Notes: a model not told the origin generated them from the sequence alone. DNA of 64,000 bases from SAR116 cluster bacterium AG-321-A13 (GCA_003283875.1 QBXD01000001.1:1-64000); one strand, 5' to 3'; shown: positions 34,840 through 46,351, counted from the first letter of the stretch. Program-made: numbers and translations.

Positions 34840-37140
34840 ATGAAAATTTCAAATCAAACCCTTTACAATATAAATAAAAATGAATACCAAACCCAGCAAG
34901 AAAGCACACTTGAAGATGCTACGGACATAGGATTAACAGAAGATGAATTCAATTTAATTTGTAATAAAATCAAAAAAATTCCAAATAAAACAGAATTAGG
35001 TATTTTTTCGGCTATGTTTTCAGAACATTGTTCTTACAAAAGTTCAAAAAAATGGCTTAAAACGATGCCTACTAAAGCAAAGCACGTAATTCAGGGACCA
35101 GGTGAAAATGCTGGGGTCATCGATATAGGAGACAACCTAGCTGCTGTCTTTAAAATAGAATCTCATAACCATCCATCATTTATAGAGCCTTATCAAGGAG
35201 CTGCGACCGGTGTTGGGGGAATTTTAAGAGATGTTTTTACCATGGGTGCAAGACCTATTGCTTTATTAAATGCATTAAGATTTGGTTCTCCATCTGAACT
35301 CTTAACAAAACATCTTGTATCAGGAGTAGTAAAAGGAATTGGAGGCTATGGAAATTGTATTGGTATTCCCACAGTTGGAGGAGAAACAAACTTTGATAAA
35401 TCATATGATGGAAATATCTTAGTAAATGCAATGGCAGTTGGCCTCGCAAATAAAAATAAAATATTTTACTCCGCAGCAACTGGGGCCGGCAACCCCGTTA
35501 TATATGTAGGAGCCAAAACTGGAAGAGATGGAATACATGGCGCCACGATGGCATCAACTGAATTTACAGATAATAGTTCTGAAAAAAAACCAACAGTTCA
35601 AGTTGGTGATCCTTTTACTGGAAAGTTGCTCTTAGAATCCTGTCTTGAATTAATGAGCACTGATGCTGTCTTATCTATTCAAGATATGGGAGCTGCTGGA
35701 CTAACAAGTTCAAGTGTTGAAATGGCTTCAAAAGGATCATTGGGCATGTATTTAAATCTAGATTTGGTTCCTACAAGAGAGGATAAAATGACCAGTTACG
35801 AAATTATGCTCTCTGAAAGTCAAGAAAGAATGTTGATGATTTTAAAACCAGGTTCAGAAGAAAAAGCAAAATCAATTTTTGATAAATGGGATTTAGACTT
35901 TGCTGTTATAGGTAAAGTAACAAAAACAGGTAGACTAATTTTAGATAAAGATGGTTTTGAAGCATGTAACATACCTATCAACCCGCTAGTGGAAGATGCT
36001 CCTGAGTATGATCGACCTTATGAAATTATTCAAAATAAAAATACTATTAAAATAAATGAAATAAATATCAACTATACAGTAGATGAAATTTTAGCCAAAA
36101 TTTTTGAAAATCCTAATATATCAAGTAAAAGGTGGATTTGGGAACAGTATGATAGCTCTGTGATGGGTGATACAATTTCTTCAAATGGCAAAAGCGATGC
36201 TTCCATAGTTAAAATACATGGAACTGAAAATAGTAAAAGTCATGGCAAAGGAATTGCCATGACAACTGATTGTACACCAAGGTATGTAAAATCAGACCCA
36301 ATTAATGGAGGAATGCAAGCAGTATGTGAAGCAGCAAGAAATATTGCTGCCTCTGGAGCCAAACCTTTAGCAATTACAAATAATTTAAATTTTGGTAATC
36401 CTGAGAAAAAAAATATTATGGGTGAAATAGTAGGATCAATTAAAGGTATTTCTAAAGCTGCATCCTTTTTAAATACTCCAATTGTTTCTGGAAATGTTTC
36501 TCTTTATAATGAAACCAATGGGAAAGGGATACTTCCAACACCAGTGATAGGTATGGTAGGTGTTATTGATGCGGTAGAAAATTGTTTAGAAATGAACGCA
36601 AAAAAAGACAATACTCTATTAGTTTTAGGTCAATCAGAAAATTTTACCGAAGGTTGGATTGGATGTAGTGTTTATCAGGAAATAGAAAATAAGTTAATTG
36701 ACGCGGCTCCTCCTCCTATTAATTTAGAAAAAGAAAAGAAAATCATCGACATATTATTACAATTACATACTAAAAACCTTTTGACAGCAGCGCATGATAT
36801 TTCTGATGGTGGTTTATTAACAGCGATCTGTGAAATGTTATTTAAAAATAATTTAGGTTTAAATCTCAATCTTCCTAAATCGTTATTAAAGATTGATGGT
36901 AAAGACCCTACACTTCACTCATGGTGTTTTGGTGAGGACCAAGGAAGAATTATAGTAGCTACCGATAAAATCGATAAAGTTAAATTTTATTTAAAAGATA
37001 GTAATTTAGATTATTTTGTTCTTGGGAAGACTAATGGAAGCAATAACTTGAATTTAATGGATATTGATACTATATCTGTTAAAAGTCTAAAAAAATCGTA
37101 TGAAACAACATTACCTTTATTAATGGGTAAACATAAATAA
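34840..37140 (+). CDS. purL: FGAM synthase subunit PurL (small form)
   Basis: The 766-residue protein is the PurS/PurQ-dependent short PurL. It has [14 protein letters not shown] near 61-74, [25 protein letters not shown], and a second half with [22 protein letters not shown] and [10 protein letters not shown]. It makes FGAM from FGAR in purine synthesis. A 25-residue N-terminal extension precedes the conserved part. It follows purQ by 3 bp. Confidence 0.96.
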   Translation: MKISNQTLYNINKNEYQTQQESTLEDATDIGLTEDEFNLICNKIKKIPNKTELGIFSAMFSEHCSYKSSKKWLKTMPTKAKHVIQGPGENAGVIDIGDNLAAVFKIESHNHPSFIEPYQGAATGVGGILRDVFTMGARPIALLNALRFGSPSELLTKHLVSGVVKGIGGYGNCIGIPTVGGETNFDKSYDGNILVNAMAVGLANKNKIFYSAATGAGNPVIYVGAKTGRDGIHGATMASTEFTDNSSEKKPTVQVGDPFTGKLLLESCLELMSTDAVLSIQDMGAAGLTSSSVEMASKGSLGMYLNLDLVPTREDKMTSYEIMLSESQERMLMILKPGSEEKAKSIFDKWDLDFAVIGKVTKTGRLILDKDGFEACNIPINPLVEDAPEYDRPYEIIQNKNTIKINEININYTVDEILAKIFENPNISSKRWIWEQYDSSVMGDTISSNGKSDASIVKIHGTENSKSHGKGIAMTTDCTPRYVKSDPINGGMQAVCEAARNIAASGAKPLAITNNLNFGNPEKKNIMGEIVGSIKGISKAASFLNTPIVSGNVSLYNETNGKGILPTPVIGMVGVIDAVENCLEMNAKKDNTLLVLGQSENFTEGWIGCSVYQEIENKLIDAAPPPINLEKEKKIIDILLQLHTKNLLTAAHDISDGGLLTAICEMLFKNNLGLNLNLPKSLLKIDGKDPTLHSWCFGEDQGRIIVATDKIDKVKFYLKDSNLDYFVLGKTNGSNNLNLMDIDTISVKSLKKSYETTLPLLMGKHK

Positions 37141-37153
37141 TTTAGGTTTTAAC

Positions 37154-37384
37154 ATGGCTATGACAGCGGATGAAATTAAGGAACTTATTCTTAAGTCTTT
37201 TCCAGATGCAAAAGTTTCTATTGATGACTTAAGAGGAGATGGAGAGCATTATGCTGCCCAAATAGTCTCTGAACAATTTAGAGGATTAACGAGAGTCCAG
37301 CAGCATAAAATGGTTTATAGCGCTATGAACGGAAAAATGGGGAATGAGCTACATGCGTTAGCTTTAAATACATCAGCACCGTAA
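37154..37384 (+). CDS. BolA family protein
   Basis: The 76-residue protein has the IbaG/BolA pattern: AKVSIDDLRGDGEHYAAQIVS, GLTRVQQHKMVYSAM, and a C-terminal HALAL, with the His residues used for a shared 2Fe-2S cluster. BolA proteins pair with monothiol glutaredoxins in iron-sulfur traffic, and the next gene is exactly such a glutaredoxin. Confidence 0.93.
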   Translation: MAMTADEIKELILKSFPDAKVSIDDLRGDGEHYAAQIVSEQFRGLTRVQQHKMVYSAMNGKMGNELHALALNTSAP

Positions 37385-37401
37385 AATAAAGGAGACTTAT
37401 A

Positions 37402-37728
37402 ATGGAACAAGATACAAAAGAAAAAATCGAAAACATAATAAATGATAATGAAGTATTATTATTTATGAAGGGTACCCCAGTGATGCCTCAATGTGGCTTT
37501 TCGGCAGCTGTAGTCGGTGTTTTAAGCCATATGGGTATAAAGTTTAATAGTGTAAATGTTCTTGAAGATTCTGAAATAAGAGAGGGAATAAAGGAGTTTT
37601 CAGACTGGCCAACTATACCACAACTTTATGTTAAAAAAGAATTTGTAGGTGGTTGTGATATAATTAGAGAAATGCATGAAAACGGGGAGCTTACTGAATA
37701 TTTCCAAGAAGCAGGAATAAACTCTTAA
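37402..37728 (+). CDS. grxD: Monothiol glutaredoxin (Grx4 type)
   Basis: The 108-residue protein has [15 protein letters not shown] with the CGFS site, [19 protein letters not shown] and the helical end. It carries 2Fe-2S clusters with glutathione and BolA. RBS AAAGGAGA is strong. It is followed by a stem-loop terminator. Confidence 0.95.
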   Translation: MEQDTKEKIENIINDNEVLLFMKGTPVMPQCGFSAAVVGVLSHMGIKFNSVNVLEDSEIREGIKEFSDWPTIPQLYVKKEFVGGCDIIREMHENGELTEYFQEAGINS

Positions 37729-37741
37729 TTAAATAATAATG

Positions 37742-37764
37742 AAACGCAACATTACATTGCGTTT
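37742..37764. terminator. Hairpin terminator between grxD and rpsD
   Basis: AAACGCAA pairs with TTGCGTTT around a 7-base loop (CATTACA). The stem ends in T-rich sequence on the plus strand and in A on the minus, so it may end transcripts from both the purine-grxD operon and rpsD, which converge here. It is 14 bases after the grxD stop. Confidence 0.7.
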
Positions 37765-37775
37765 TGTGAACATTT

Positions 37776-38402
37776 TTAACGTGAATAAAACTCGATAACT
37801 AGGTTAGTTTCCATTTGCACAGGATATGGAACATCATCAGGCATAGGTATTCTTACAAGTGAACCAGTAAACTTTGAATGATCAACTTCTACGTATTCAG
37901 GTACATCCCTTTCGGGTAATGTTGAAGCTTCAATAACAGCTGGAATACCTTTAGCCTTTTCTTTTAATGCAATGGCTTCACCAACATTAATCATTCTTGA
38001 AGGAATGTTACATCTACTTCCATTAACCATGACATGACCATGATTTATTAATTGTCTGCATGCAAAAACTGTTGGGGCCAACTTCATTCGGTATAAAATA
38101 GCGTCTAGTCTACATTCTAAAATACCAATTAAATTAGCTCCTGTATCACCCTTTTTTCTAACCGCAGCTGTGTAATATTTTTTAAACTGTTTTTCACCTA
38201 TATTACCATAATAACCTTTTAATTTCTGTTTTGCCATTAATTGAACGCCAAAATCTGTGGGCTTTTTTCTTCTCTGACCATGTTGACCTGGAGCGTATTC
38301 TCTATCATTTAATGGAGATTTTGGTCTTCCCCATAAATTAACCCCTAATCTTCTGTCTATTTTATGTTTAGAACTTGTTCTTTTATGATCTGACTTAGGC
38401 AT
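37776..38402 (-). CDS. rpsD: 30S ribosomal protein S4
   Basis: The 208-residue protein is a standard S4: [47 protein letters not shown] and the RNA-binding S4 domain after it. It starts 30S assembly by binding 16S rRNA. It stands alone with its own leader (38403-38539), not in the alpha operon, as usual in alphaproteobacteria. Confidence 0.97.
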   Translation of the reverse strand: MPKSDHKRTSSKHKIDRRLGVNLWGRPKSPLNDREYAPGQHGQRRKKPTDFGVQLMAKQKLKGYYGNIGEKQFKKYYTAAVRKKGDTGANLIGILECRLDAILYRMKLAPTVFACRQLINHGHVMVNGSRCNIPSRMINVGEAIALKEKAKGIPAVIEASTLPERDVPEYVEVDHSKFTGSLVRIPMPDDVPYPVQMETNLVIEFYSR

Positions 38403-38539
38403 ATTTTAAACCCTTTTATTTACTACTAAAAAAGTAGTTAATTATTCCAATCAGAAGTTAAACTTCGGGATAAATAACACCACGTTATAATCCACATTAT
38501 CGGAACTGAGACTGAAAAATACTATTTAAATTTTAAAAG

Positions 38540-39331
38540 TCAAGTACGATTTGAACTTCCTGATAGGGATCTTATGATTCCGTGAAGTGTCCTCAAATCC
38601 TGATGGGTCAAGGACGCTCTGTTAAATAAACTTCTTATGTTTCTTTTCACAACAGGCGCCATTTCTGGTGAGTGAAAAAAACCAGACTTACTGAGTAAAT
38701 GATCTAATTGTTGATAAAAATACTCTCTGTCGCCAACATTAGAAATTTCGGTGCTTTTTTTTAATTTTTTGTTAACTTTTATAGGTAAATTATCTTCTTT
38801 AAAATGAGACATCTTAACCTTATTCCATTCCCAACAAATCAACAATACTGCTTGAGATAAATTTAAAGATGAAAAATTTTGATTTAGTGGAAATGAAATC
38901 GTATAATCTGCCTGCACCACATCGTCATTTGATAAACCTGACTGTTCAGGACCAAACAAAAAACCAACCTTACCACCATTAACAACATGATGAAAAGAAT
39001 TATAGATAGCTTCAAAAATATCTAAAGATTTTGTGCCAATAACACGTTTTCTAGCAGTAGTAGCAAATAATAAAGAAATATCTTTAGTGGCTTCTTCTAA
39101 AGATTTATAAACATTTATTTTGTTTAATACGTCATCGGCTCCAGCTGAAATGGCATACGCTGAGCTATTTGGCCAGCCATCTCTTGGATCTATTAATCTA
39201 AGCTTTTCGATACCAAAATTTTTCATTGCTCTTGCTGAAGAACCTATATTTTCTCCAAGTTGTGGTTTAGACAAAATTATATTAGGAGTTAAATCAATCA
39301 TATAAGCACATTTATTTAATTTTTTCTCCAT
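38540..39331 (-). CDS. trmJ: SpoU-family RNA 2'-O-methyltransferase, TrmJ type
   Basis: The 263-residue protein has NIILSKPQLGENIGSSARAM and FLFGPEQSGLSNDD, then SLNLSQAVLLICWEW, the knotted SAM site of the SpoU class. The arrangement, with an N-terminal knot and a C-terminal extension, fits TrmJ, which methylates residue 32 of tRNA. The start at 39331 overlaps cysS by 16 bp; ATG at 39301 (MIDLTPN) is equally possible. It lies downstream of cysS in one operon. Confidence 0.85.
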   Translation of the reverse strand: MEKKLNKCAYMIDLTPNIILSKPQLGENIGSSARAMKNFGIEKLRLIDPRDGWPNSSAYAISAGADDVLNKINVYKSLEEATKDISLLFATTARKRVIGTKSLDIFEAIYNSFHHVVNGGKVGFLFGPEQSGLSNDDVVQADYTISFPLNQNFSSLNLSQAVLLICWEWNKVKMSHFKEDNLPIKVNKKLKKSTEISNVGDREYFYQQLDHLLSKSGFFHSPEMAPVVKRNIRSLFNRASLTHQDLRTLHGIIRSLSGSSNRT

Positions 39332-40689
39332 ATAGTTTTATCTGGTCTATCTTCCAATATGATATCGAGTTCAAGTAATTTCTTTCTTATTTGATCTGCT
39401 TTAGTGTAATCTTTGCTATCTTTGGCAGTTTTACGTTCTAGTATAAGTTCTTCAATTTCTTTTTCAGTTATAGAAATTTGAAAACTTTGATTTTGATTCA
39501 ATTCTTTTCGAAACCTAAACCATTCTTCAGTCGATTGAGATAAAATACCCAATATTTTACTAGAATTTTTTAATTTTTGAGCACACTCTTTACTTCCTTT
39601 GTTCGCTTCATCAGTTAGATAATGAGCTCTGGCAAAAGCTTTAGGAGTATTTATATCATCACATAGATTAATAATAAGCTCTTTATCTGGCTTACCATTA
39701 ACTTCAAAACCTTCAACAGCTCTGTAGAGTCTAGATAATGACTTTTTAGCTTCTTCTAAAGATTTTTTACTAAAGCTAAGAGGGGCTCTATAATGAGCTT
39801 GTAATAGAGCATATCTAATAGCTTCACCGTCGAAATGAAAAAGAAGTTCATTAATCGTAGTAAAGTTTCCAAGTGACTTTGACATTTTTTCACCATCAGA
39901 AGTTACATAACCATTGTGAAGCCAAAAATTAGCCATAACTTCTGAATCATTTGCACAACAAGATTGAGCAATTTCATTCTCATGGTGTGGGAAAATTAAA
40001 TCTAAACCACCTGCGTGTATATCAAACTGCTCACCTAAATACTTTTTACTCATAGCAGAACATTCAATATGCCAACCCGGTCGTCCTTTTCCCCAAGGAC
40101 TATCCCAACCTGGTAAATCCTCTGTAGAAGGTTTCCATAGAATGAAGTCTCCTGGTTTATCTTTATATTCTGCAATATCAACTCTTGATCCTGATATCAT
40201 ATCCTTGAGCGACCTTCCTGATAGCATTCCATATTTTTTAAATTTTCCAACCGAAAAAAGAACATTTCCTGAAGAAACATAAGCAAACCGTTTTGAAATT
40301 AATATTTCAATCATCTCAATTATTTCATTAATGTGATCTGTAGCCCTTGGTTCAAAATCAGGATTTAAGTTACCTAATGATTTACAATCATAATGAAAAT
40401 TTTTTATTGTCTCTTTAGTCAATTCCGATATTTGTATTTCTTTCTCAGTCGCTCTTTTGTTGATTTTGTCATCAATGTCAGTGATATTTCTAACATAAGT
40501 AACTTTAGGATACATTGTTCTAAGTAATCGAACTAAAACATCAAATACAACTAAAGGTCTAGCGTTACCAATATGAATAAAATCATAAACTGTAGGTCCA
40601 CATGCATACATTCTAACATTATTTTTATCAATAGGATTAAAAACAGATGTTTTTTTTTCAAGGGTATTATATAAATATAAGTTATTCAT
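39316..40689 (-). CDS. cysS: Cysteinyl-tRNA synthetase
   Basis: The protein has the class I motifs: ACGPTVYDFIHIGNARP with HIGN, and KMSKSLGN. GWHIECSAMS, with zinc-binding Cys and His, is present. A GTG four codons upstream (40701) could be the start; the ATG at 40689 has GAGTGG upstream and gives 457 residues. It starts 16 bp after the end of gltX. Confidence 0.94.
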   Translation of the reverse strand: MNNLYLYNTLEKKTSVFNPIDKNNVRMYACGPTVYDFIHIGNARPLVVFDVLVRLLRTMYPKVTYVRNITDIDDKINKRATEKEIQISELTKETIKNFHYDCKSLGNLNPDFEPRATDHINEIIEMIEILISKRFAYVSSGNVLFSVGKFKKYGMLSGRSLKDMISGSRVDIAEYKDKPGDFILWKPSTEDLPGWDSPWGKGRPGWHIECSAMSKKYLGEQFDIHAGGLDLIFPHHENEIAQSCCANDSEVMANFWLHNGYVTSDGEKMSKSLGNFTTINELLFHFDGEAIRYALLQAHYRAPLSFSKKSLEEAKKSLSRLYRAVEGFEVNGKPDKELIINLCDDINTPKAFARAHYLTDEANKGSKECAQKLKNSSKILGILSQSTEEWFRFRKELNQNQSFQISITEKEIEELILERKTAKDSKDYTKADQIRKKLLELDIILEDRPDKTIWRKN

Positions 40690-40704
40690 AGTAACAACCA
40701 CTCT

Positions 40705-42033
40705 TCAATTCTTGTTATTTAGTCGTTCAACAATTTTTTGTCTTCCCATTGTTAAAACTAGATTTGCCATTTCTGGACCATTATTTTGTCCTGTTAGACA
40801 TAATCTAAGAGGTTTGAATAAATCTTTACCTTTTCTACCACTTTCCTTCATTAACAAACTAGTCCAAGTTGACCAAGTATTTTTATCAAAACTATCATTT
40901 GGAAGAGTTTTCAACGCTAAATGTGTAAACTTATGATCATCATTTATGGTTTTAATTTTTCCATAAACAATATCCCACCAAAACTTAATATCATTAAAAG
41001 TATTAATATTTCCTTTAATTAAATTCCAAAATTCTGCGTTTATTTCAAAATCTAAAGTATTTAATTGATCACTAATATCATCAAAATTGATTAATTGAAA
41101 AAATTTAGAATTTAGGTTTAACAATTCCATTTTATCAAACTTAGGTTTAGATTTGCCAAATTTATTTATATCAAAATCATCAATTATTTGATTAATATTT
41201 TTAAAAATATCTATAGCATCAGAGGTACCAACCTTTGATAATAATGATGATATTGCCATTGGTTGAAAACCTTCTTGTCTTAAGTCTTTTAGTGACAAAC
41301 TACCAAGTCTTTTAGAAAGACCTTCTCCCGAAATATCTGTTAATAATGATAAATGCCCTAACCTAGGGGGAGAGGATCCTAAAGCTTCAAATAATTGAAT
41401 TTGCGCGGCAGAATTTGTCATATGATCTTCACCTCTCAAAATATCTGTCACTTTAAAGTCTATGTCATCAACAACCGAGGCAAGGGTATATATAACTCTG
41501 CCATCTTCTCTTAAAATAACAGGGTCAGATAAATTGGACATATTATATTTACTTTTACCTTTAACCAAATCATCCCAATTTACATCAACGTGATTTAATA
41601 AAAATCTATAATGAGGTTTTTTTCCTTTAGATTTAAGGTCAGCAATCTCTGAGTCTGACAATTTAAGAGAAGATCTGTCATAAATAGGCGGTTTTCCAGA
41701 AGATAATTGACTTTTTCTTTTTAAAGATAATTCATCAGCAGTTTCAAAACATGGATACGCTCTTTTTTTATTAAGTAATATTTGTAAAGCATTGTCATAA
41801 CAAGACAATCTAGAGGATTGTTTTTCCAAGCTGTCCCAGCCTAAATTCATCCAACTTAAATCTTCTTTTATTGCATTTTCATATTTTATAAACGATCTTT
41901 CTTGATCTGTGTCGTCTATTCTTAGCATAAAATGCCCATTATTTTTTCTAGCAAATAAAAAATTTACAAGTGCGGTTCTAAAGTTTCCAATATGCAAGTG
42001 ACCAGTTGGACTTGGAGCAAAACGAACTTTCAT
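40705..42033 (-). CDS. gltX: Glutamyl-tRNA synthetase
   Basis: The 442-residue protein has RFAPSPTGHLHIGNFRTAL with the HIGN motif and GLSKRLGS for the KMSKS position. RIDDTDQERS and RGEDHMTNS are present. It charges tRNA-Glu and may also charge tRNA-Gln, since alphaproteobacteria rely on amidotransfer. The KLSKR-type second motif, in place of KMSKS, is common in these enzymes. Confidence 0.94.
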   Translation of the reverse strand: MKVRFAPSPTGHLHIGNFRTALVNFLFARKNNGHFMLRIDDTDQERSFIKYENAIKEDLSWMNLGWDSLEKQSSRLSCYDNALQILLNKKRAYPCFETADELSLKRKSQLSSGKPPIYDRSSLKLSDSEIADLKSKGKKPHYRFLLNHVDVNWDDLVKGKSKYNMSNLSDPVILREDGRVIYTLASVVDDIDFKVTDILRGEDHMTNSAAQIQLFEALGSSPPRLGHLSLLTDISGEGLSKRLGSLSLKDLRQEGFQPMAISSLLSKVGTSDAIDIFKNINQIIDDFDINKFGKSKPKFDKMELLNLNSKFFQLINFDDISDQLNTLDFEINAEFWNLIKGNINTFNDIKFWWDIVYGKIKTINDDHKFTHLALKTLPNDSFDKNTWSTWTSLLMKESGRKGKDLFKPLRLCLTGQNNGPEMANLVLTMGRQKIVERLNNKN

Positions 42034-42089
42034 TACAACTAATTCCTAGTTTAAAATAGATACTATATTTATCTCTATATACAGCTTGA

Positions 42090-43748
42090 TCAATTCCAAT
42101 TTCTAAACCCACTAGTTAGAGGATATCGTCTATCTCTACCAAAGGCCTTTTCTGTAACTTTTGGTCCGGGTGCAGATTGAAATCTTTTATATTCAGATCT
42201 TGATAAAAGCATAGAGATTTTTTTGACATCTACTTCTTTATAACCCTTAGCAACTATTTCATCTATTGATAAATTATCTTCGACTAATTTTTTTAAAATT
42301 GCATCAAGAATGTCATACTCAGGAAGACTGTCAGTGTCTTTTTGATCTTCTCTTAACTCGGCGCTGGGAGGTTTTGTTATTATTCTTTCAGGAATAACTT
42401 CACCATTTGGCCCTAAAAACTCCGGAGGTTTATTTGAATTTCTCCATTTACATAATCTAAATACATCACTTTTCCACACGTCTTTTATAACTGCAAACCC
42501 TCCACACATATCTCCATATAAGGTAGCATAACCAACTGCATATTCAGATTTATTTCCTGTTGCTAATACCATTGATCCATATTTGTTAGAAATTGCCATT
42601 AAAAGTAAGCCTCTTAATCTAGATTGAATATTTTCTTCCGTTATTCCTGGAGAAACATTGGGACCTTTAAATCCTAAAAGAATATTATCAACTGTTTCCA
42701 TACCACTTTTAATATCTAAATACGAATAATCTATTCCTAAATTGTAAGATGCTAACTTTGCATCTTCTAAACTTTCTTGACTGGTATAAGGGCTTGGCAT
42801 CATAACTGCTCTTACTGAATTTGGTCCTAGAGCATCAGTTGCAATTGCCGCTACTAATGCAGAATCTATTCCACCAGACATTCCAAGAACAACACCTGGA
42901 AAACCATTATTTTGAACATAATCTCGTACACTTACAACTAGTGATTTATATAAAGCTTCTATATTTGAAGAAATACTATTAATATTTTCCTTGAAGGTCC
43001 ATTTATTATTAATTTTTTGTAAATCAATTTTTATTACATGTTCTTGAAAATCATTTAATTGGATATTTAACTTACCTTTATCACTTAAACAAAATGATGC
43101 ACCATCAAATATTAATTCATCTTGGCCACCTACTCTATTTAAATAAATTAAAGGCAATTTCGACTCTAAAACACGAGAAACAGCTACTGACATTCTCTGA
43201 TCATTTTTTTTAATAGAATAAGGTGATGCATTAATAGAGAGTATTATTTCTGCACCAGTTTCACACAAACATTCTATAACAGTTTCAGTCCATATATCTT
43301 CGCAAATTGGTAATCCAATCAATACATCTCTTACTTTAACTGGACCAGATAGTGAGCCAGGAGAAAAAATTCTTTGTTCATCAAATACACCGGTGTTTGG
43401 AAGATTATACTTATCTCTATGAGATAAAATTTCTCCTTTATCTAAAACAAAAACTGAGTTTTTAATTGATTTATTTTCTTTTCTGGGAGCACCTAGGATA
43501 ATAGCTGCTTTACCATCATTAGTAAGTTTAGCTAGTGAAATAATTTCATTTTCAACAAGTTCTAAAAAATCATTTCTAAGAACTAAATCATCAATTGGAT
43601 ATCCAGTAACATATAATTCAGGAACAACAATTATATCAATTTCTTCACTTAAATTATCCCTAATTTTTATTAATTTGATAATATTACCCTTAACGTCACC
43701 AACTATAGGATTTAACTGAGCAAGAACTATTTTAAGATTATTTTTCAT
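42090..43748 (-). CDS. nadE: Glutamine-dependent NAD+ synthetase
   Basis: From MKNNLKIVLAQLNPIVGD (43748) the protein has 552 residues. The N-terminal nitrilase-like glutaminase (about 1-265) carries VVPELYVTGYP and LPICEDIWTE. The NAD synthetase half carries MSGGIDSALVAAIA. The frame is open 150 bases further upstream inside pncB, but the conserved start is at 43748. It makes NAD from deamido-NAD. Confidence 0.95.
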   Translation of the reverse strand: MKNNLKIVLAQLNPIVGDVKGNIIKLIKIRDNLSEEIDIIVVPELYVTGYPIDDLVLRNDFLELVENEIISLAKLTNDGKAAIILGAPRKENKSIKNSVFVLDKGEILSHRDKYNLPNTGVFDEQRIFSPGSLSGPVKVRDVLIGLPICEDIWTETVIECLCETGAEIILSINASPYSIKKNDQRMSVAVSRVLESKLPLIYLNRVGGQDELIFDGASFCLSDKGKLNIQLNDFQEHVIKIDLQKINNKWTFKENINSISSNIEALYKSLVVSVRDYVQNNGFPGVVLGMSGGIDSALVAAIATDALGPNSVRAVMMPSPYTSQESLEDAKLASYNLGIDYSYLDIKSGMETVDNILLGFKGPNVSPGITEENIQSRLRGLLLMAISNKYGSMVLATGNKSEYAVGYATLYGDMCGGFAVIKDVWKSDVFRLCKWRNSNKPPEFLGPNGEVIPERIITKPPSAELREDQKDTDSLPEYDILDAILKKLVEDNLSIDEIVAKGYKEVDVKKISMLLSRSEYKRFQSAPGPKVTEKAFGRDRRYPLTSGFRNWN

Positions 43749-43773
43749 AATTAACTCATCAAACAGTTTATTA

Positions 43774-44955
43774 TTAACGCCTAAGAAGAAACTCTCTTCC
43801 AAGCTTAACTTGAGACTTACCACCATAAGAAATAATGTCAGCTGTCGCATAAGTTTCAGACCATCTGCTTGGAAGATATGATCCAGTCCCAATGACATCT
43901 ACAGGAACGTTCGCTAAAGAAAAAACTTTACATTTTTCTGGACCAAATCCACTAGAAGCAACAATTTTAACTTTTTGAAAGCCTGCATTATTTAGTATCT
44001 CTCTTAAATGCCAAACAGACGCCGCCGAAACACCAGTGCCAATTAAATAACGAAGCTCTTGCTCTGTTCTGTATCCTCTAATAGACTCAGGAGCATTTCT
44101 CTCTAAAACCGCATAAGAACCTGCTACATCTAATCCTTCAATATACCTTCCACCATGAGTATCTAATCTTAATGACAAAGTTCCATTGTCAGCCAAATGT
44201 TTGAACGATCTGCAAATCATAAGACCATCAGTTATTTCTTTACCAAAATAATCAATTAAAACAGTTAATGGTTGATCAGGCCAAGTAGAATGAAACATTT
44301 CTGCAGCTTTTAAGGTCGAACCAGCATAACCAACTAAAGCATGAGGCATAGTACCTAAACCCTTTGTATTTTGAAAAAGGTGGGCCGTCTTATCTGTAGC
44401 ACATCCTATAAATCCAATCGCATTCATTTCAGATTTAACTCTTTGAGATCCAATATATGCTCCATAAGCCATTAAATCGGCCATGTCTGTACCTGCACAA
44501 TGACGAGCATCCATTGCTAGAAAAGATGTTTGACGTAAACTTTCTACCATAGATCTAGCATTATAAGCAGCTACACAAGTCGCTCCAATTTTTTGAAGTA
44601 AAGCTGTTTCTAAATCCACTAATAATAACATAGAACCAGATATATAAACCATTGGCTCTCCAGCTCCTACGTCACTTCCTTCTTCAAAACAACGATTTAT
44701 ATTAACGTTACCCTTTCTTTCTTTTATAATATTTTGAAGCCAATCAAGTGCTGGATTTAAAGCCGATATAACAGGTCTGCGCATAAAAATTGCATAAGTA
44801 ACTTCAGTATCACCAAACTCAGCTACAACATCTCTAGTTCTTAAAAAGTATGTATCTGTAACAGACGATAACTGGTCTGGATTTGGCCTTAAGTCATTTG
44901 GCCAAGATACTTTTTTGATTAAATTAATATTAGGTTTCTTTTTATTTTCAGACAA
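43774..44955 (-). CDS. pncB: Nicotinate phosphoribosyltransferase
   Basis: The protein holds TDTYFLRTRDVV near the start, DARHCAGTDMADLM, and the binding loop SSGFGPEKCKVFSLANVPVDVIGTGSYL. The start chosen is a TTG at 44955, which follows GAAGG by seven bases; that RBS overlaps the end of aroG. The longer frame (45015) would run 50 bp into aroG. It gives 393 residues. It salvages nicotinate to NaMN with PRPP; nadE, 25 bp downstream, finishes the pathway to NAD. Confidence 0.9.
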   Translation of the reverse strand: MSENKKKPNINLIKKVSWPNDLRPNPDQLSSVTDTYFLRTRDVVAEFGDTEVTYAIFMRRPVISALNPALDWLQNIIKERKGNVNINRCFEEGSDVGAGEPMVYISGSMLLLVDLETALLQKIGATCVAAYNARSMVESLRQTSFLAMDARHCAGTDMADLMAYGAYIGSQRVKSEMNAIGFIGCATDKTAHLFQNTKGLGTMPHALVGYAGSTLKAAEMFHSTWPDQPLTVLIDYFGKEITDGLMICRSFKHLADNGTLSLRLDTHGGRYIEGLDVAGSYAVLERNAPESIRGYRTEQELRYLIGTGVSAASVWHLREILNNAGFQKVKIVASSGFGPEKCKVFSLANVPVDVIGTGSYLPSRWSETYATADIISYGGKSQVKLGREFLLRR

Positions 44956-44965
44956 TTTCAAACCT

Positions 44966-46351
44966 TCAAGATACTGCCGTAATTTTTTTTGCAAGGTTAG
45001 TCCTATTTTCTGCAAGCAAGTCAGCTACTAAAAACGCTAATTCCAAGGATTGAGTTGCATTAAGTCTTGGATCACAATGTGTATGATATCTGTCAGCTAA
45101 GTTATCTTCATTTACTTCATACACTCCGCCAACACATTCAGTAACATTTTGTCCTGTCATTTCAAAATGGACACCTCCTGGTACAGTATGCATTTCATTA
45201 TGAACTTCAAAGAAACCTCTAACTTCAGCCATAATATCATCCATTTTTCTTGTCTTAAATCCCGAGGATGCTTTTACCGTATTTCCATGCATTGGATCAC
45301 TACACCAACCAACGATTAAACCTGATTTTTTAACAGCCGTTATTAAAGGTTTTAATTTTTTATAGATATCGGCAGAACCCATTCTAGCAATAAGAGTAAG
45401 TCGTCCAGCTTGATTCAGGGGGTTTAACTTTTCAATAAGTCTTAATAAATCGTCAGGATCTGTTGATGGTCCACATTTCAAACCAATTGGGTTAGCTATA
45501 CCTCTCATATATTCTATGTGCGCTTCATCAATACTTCTAGTCCTATCTCCTACCCATAGCATATGTGCTGAAGTGGCAAACCATCCTTTTTCTTCAGTAA
45601 TAGTGTCTTTTCTAGTGAGTGCTTCTTCGTAATTAAGTAAAAGACCTTCGTGCGAAGTATAAAATTCAGTTTCTCTAAGCTGAGCAGTATTTTCTGGTGT
45701 CATGCCACAAGCATTCATAAACTCTAATGATAAAGTTATTTGAGATGCAAGTTCTTTATATTTTATTGCTTCATTAGTTCCACTAACAAACTCAAGGTTC
45801 CATTCATGTAATTTTGTCAAATCTGCCATACCGCCACCTGCAAAAGCTCTCAACAAATTTAATGTAGATGCGGATTTATCATAAACTTGAAGAAGCCTCT
45901 CTGGATTAGGTTCGCGTGCTTTACCTTCAAAGGCCATATCATTAACCATATCTCCACGATAACTTGGCAAAGAAACATCATTAATTACTTCAAAAGGGGA
46001 AGATCTAGGCTTAGAATATTGACCTGCCAATCTTCCTATCTTTATAACAGGTAAAGCAGAACCAAAAGTAAGCACAACAGCCATTTGTAACAAAACTCTA
46101 AAGCTATCCCTTATATTATTAGCATTATGTTCTGCAAAAGATTCAGCGCAGTCACCACCCTGAAGTAAAAAAGCTTTGCCCTCTGCAACATCTGCCATTC
46201 TTTTCCTAAGTCTCCTAGCTTCTTCGGCAAATACTAAAGGCGGTCTAATTGAAAGTTCTTTTTCAACAGAGGCTAACCTAGCCATGTCGCTATATTCAGG
46301 AACTTGCTTTATCGGAAATTTTCTCCAAGAATCTATTTTCCAGTCAATCAT
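44966..46351 (-). CDS. Class II 3-deoxy-7-phosphoheptulonate synthase
   Basis: Starting at MIDWKIDSW (46351, after AAAGGGAAA), the protein has 461 residues. It has the plant-type class II DAHP synthase motifs: [39 protein letters not shown] and CDPMHGNTV, ending [14 protein letters not shown]. It joins PEP and erythrose 4-phosphate, the first step to aromatic amino acids. It is the first gene of the aroG-pncB-nadE run. The role in this organism is that of the AroG function. Confidence 0.94.
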   Translation of the reverse strand: MIDWKIDSWRKFPIKQVPEYSDMARLASVEKELSIRPPLVFAEEARRLRKRMADVAEGKAFLLQGGDCAESFAEHNANNIRDSFRVLLQMAVVLTFGSALPVIKIGRLAGQYSKPRSSPFEVINDVSLPSYRGDMVNDMAFEGKAREPNPERLLQVYDKSASTLNLLRAFAGGGMADLTKLHEWNLEFVSGTNEAIKYKELASQITLSLEFMNACGMTPENTAQLRETEFYTSHEGLLLNYEEALTRKDTITEEKGWFATSAHMLWVGDRTRSIDEAHIEYMRGIANPIGLKCGPSTDPDDLLRLIEKLNPLNQAGRLTLIARMGSADIYKKLKPLITAVKKSGLIVGWCSDPMHGNTVKASSGFKTRKMDDIMAEVRGFFEVHNEMHTVPGGVHFEMTGQNVTECVGGVYEVNEDNLADRYHTHCDPRLNATQSLELAFLVADLLAENRTNLAKKITAVS

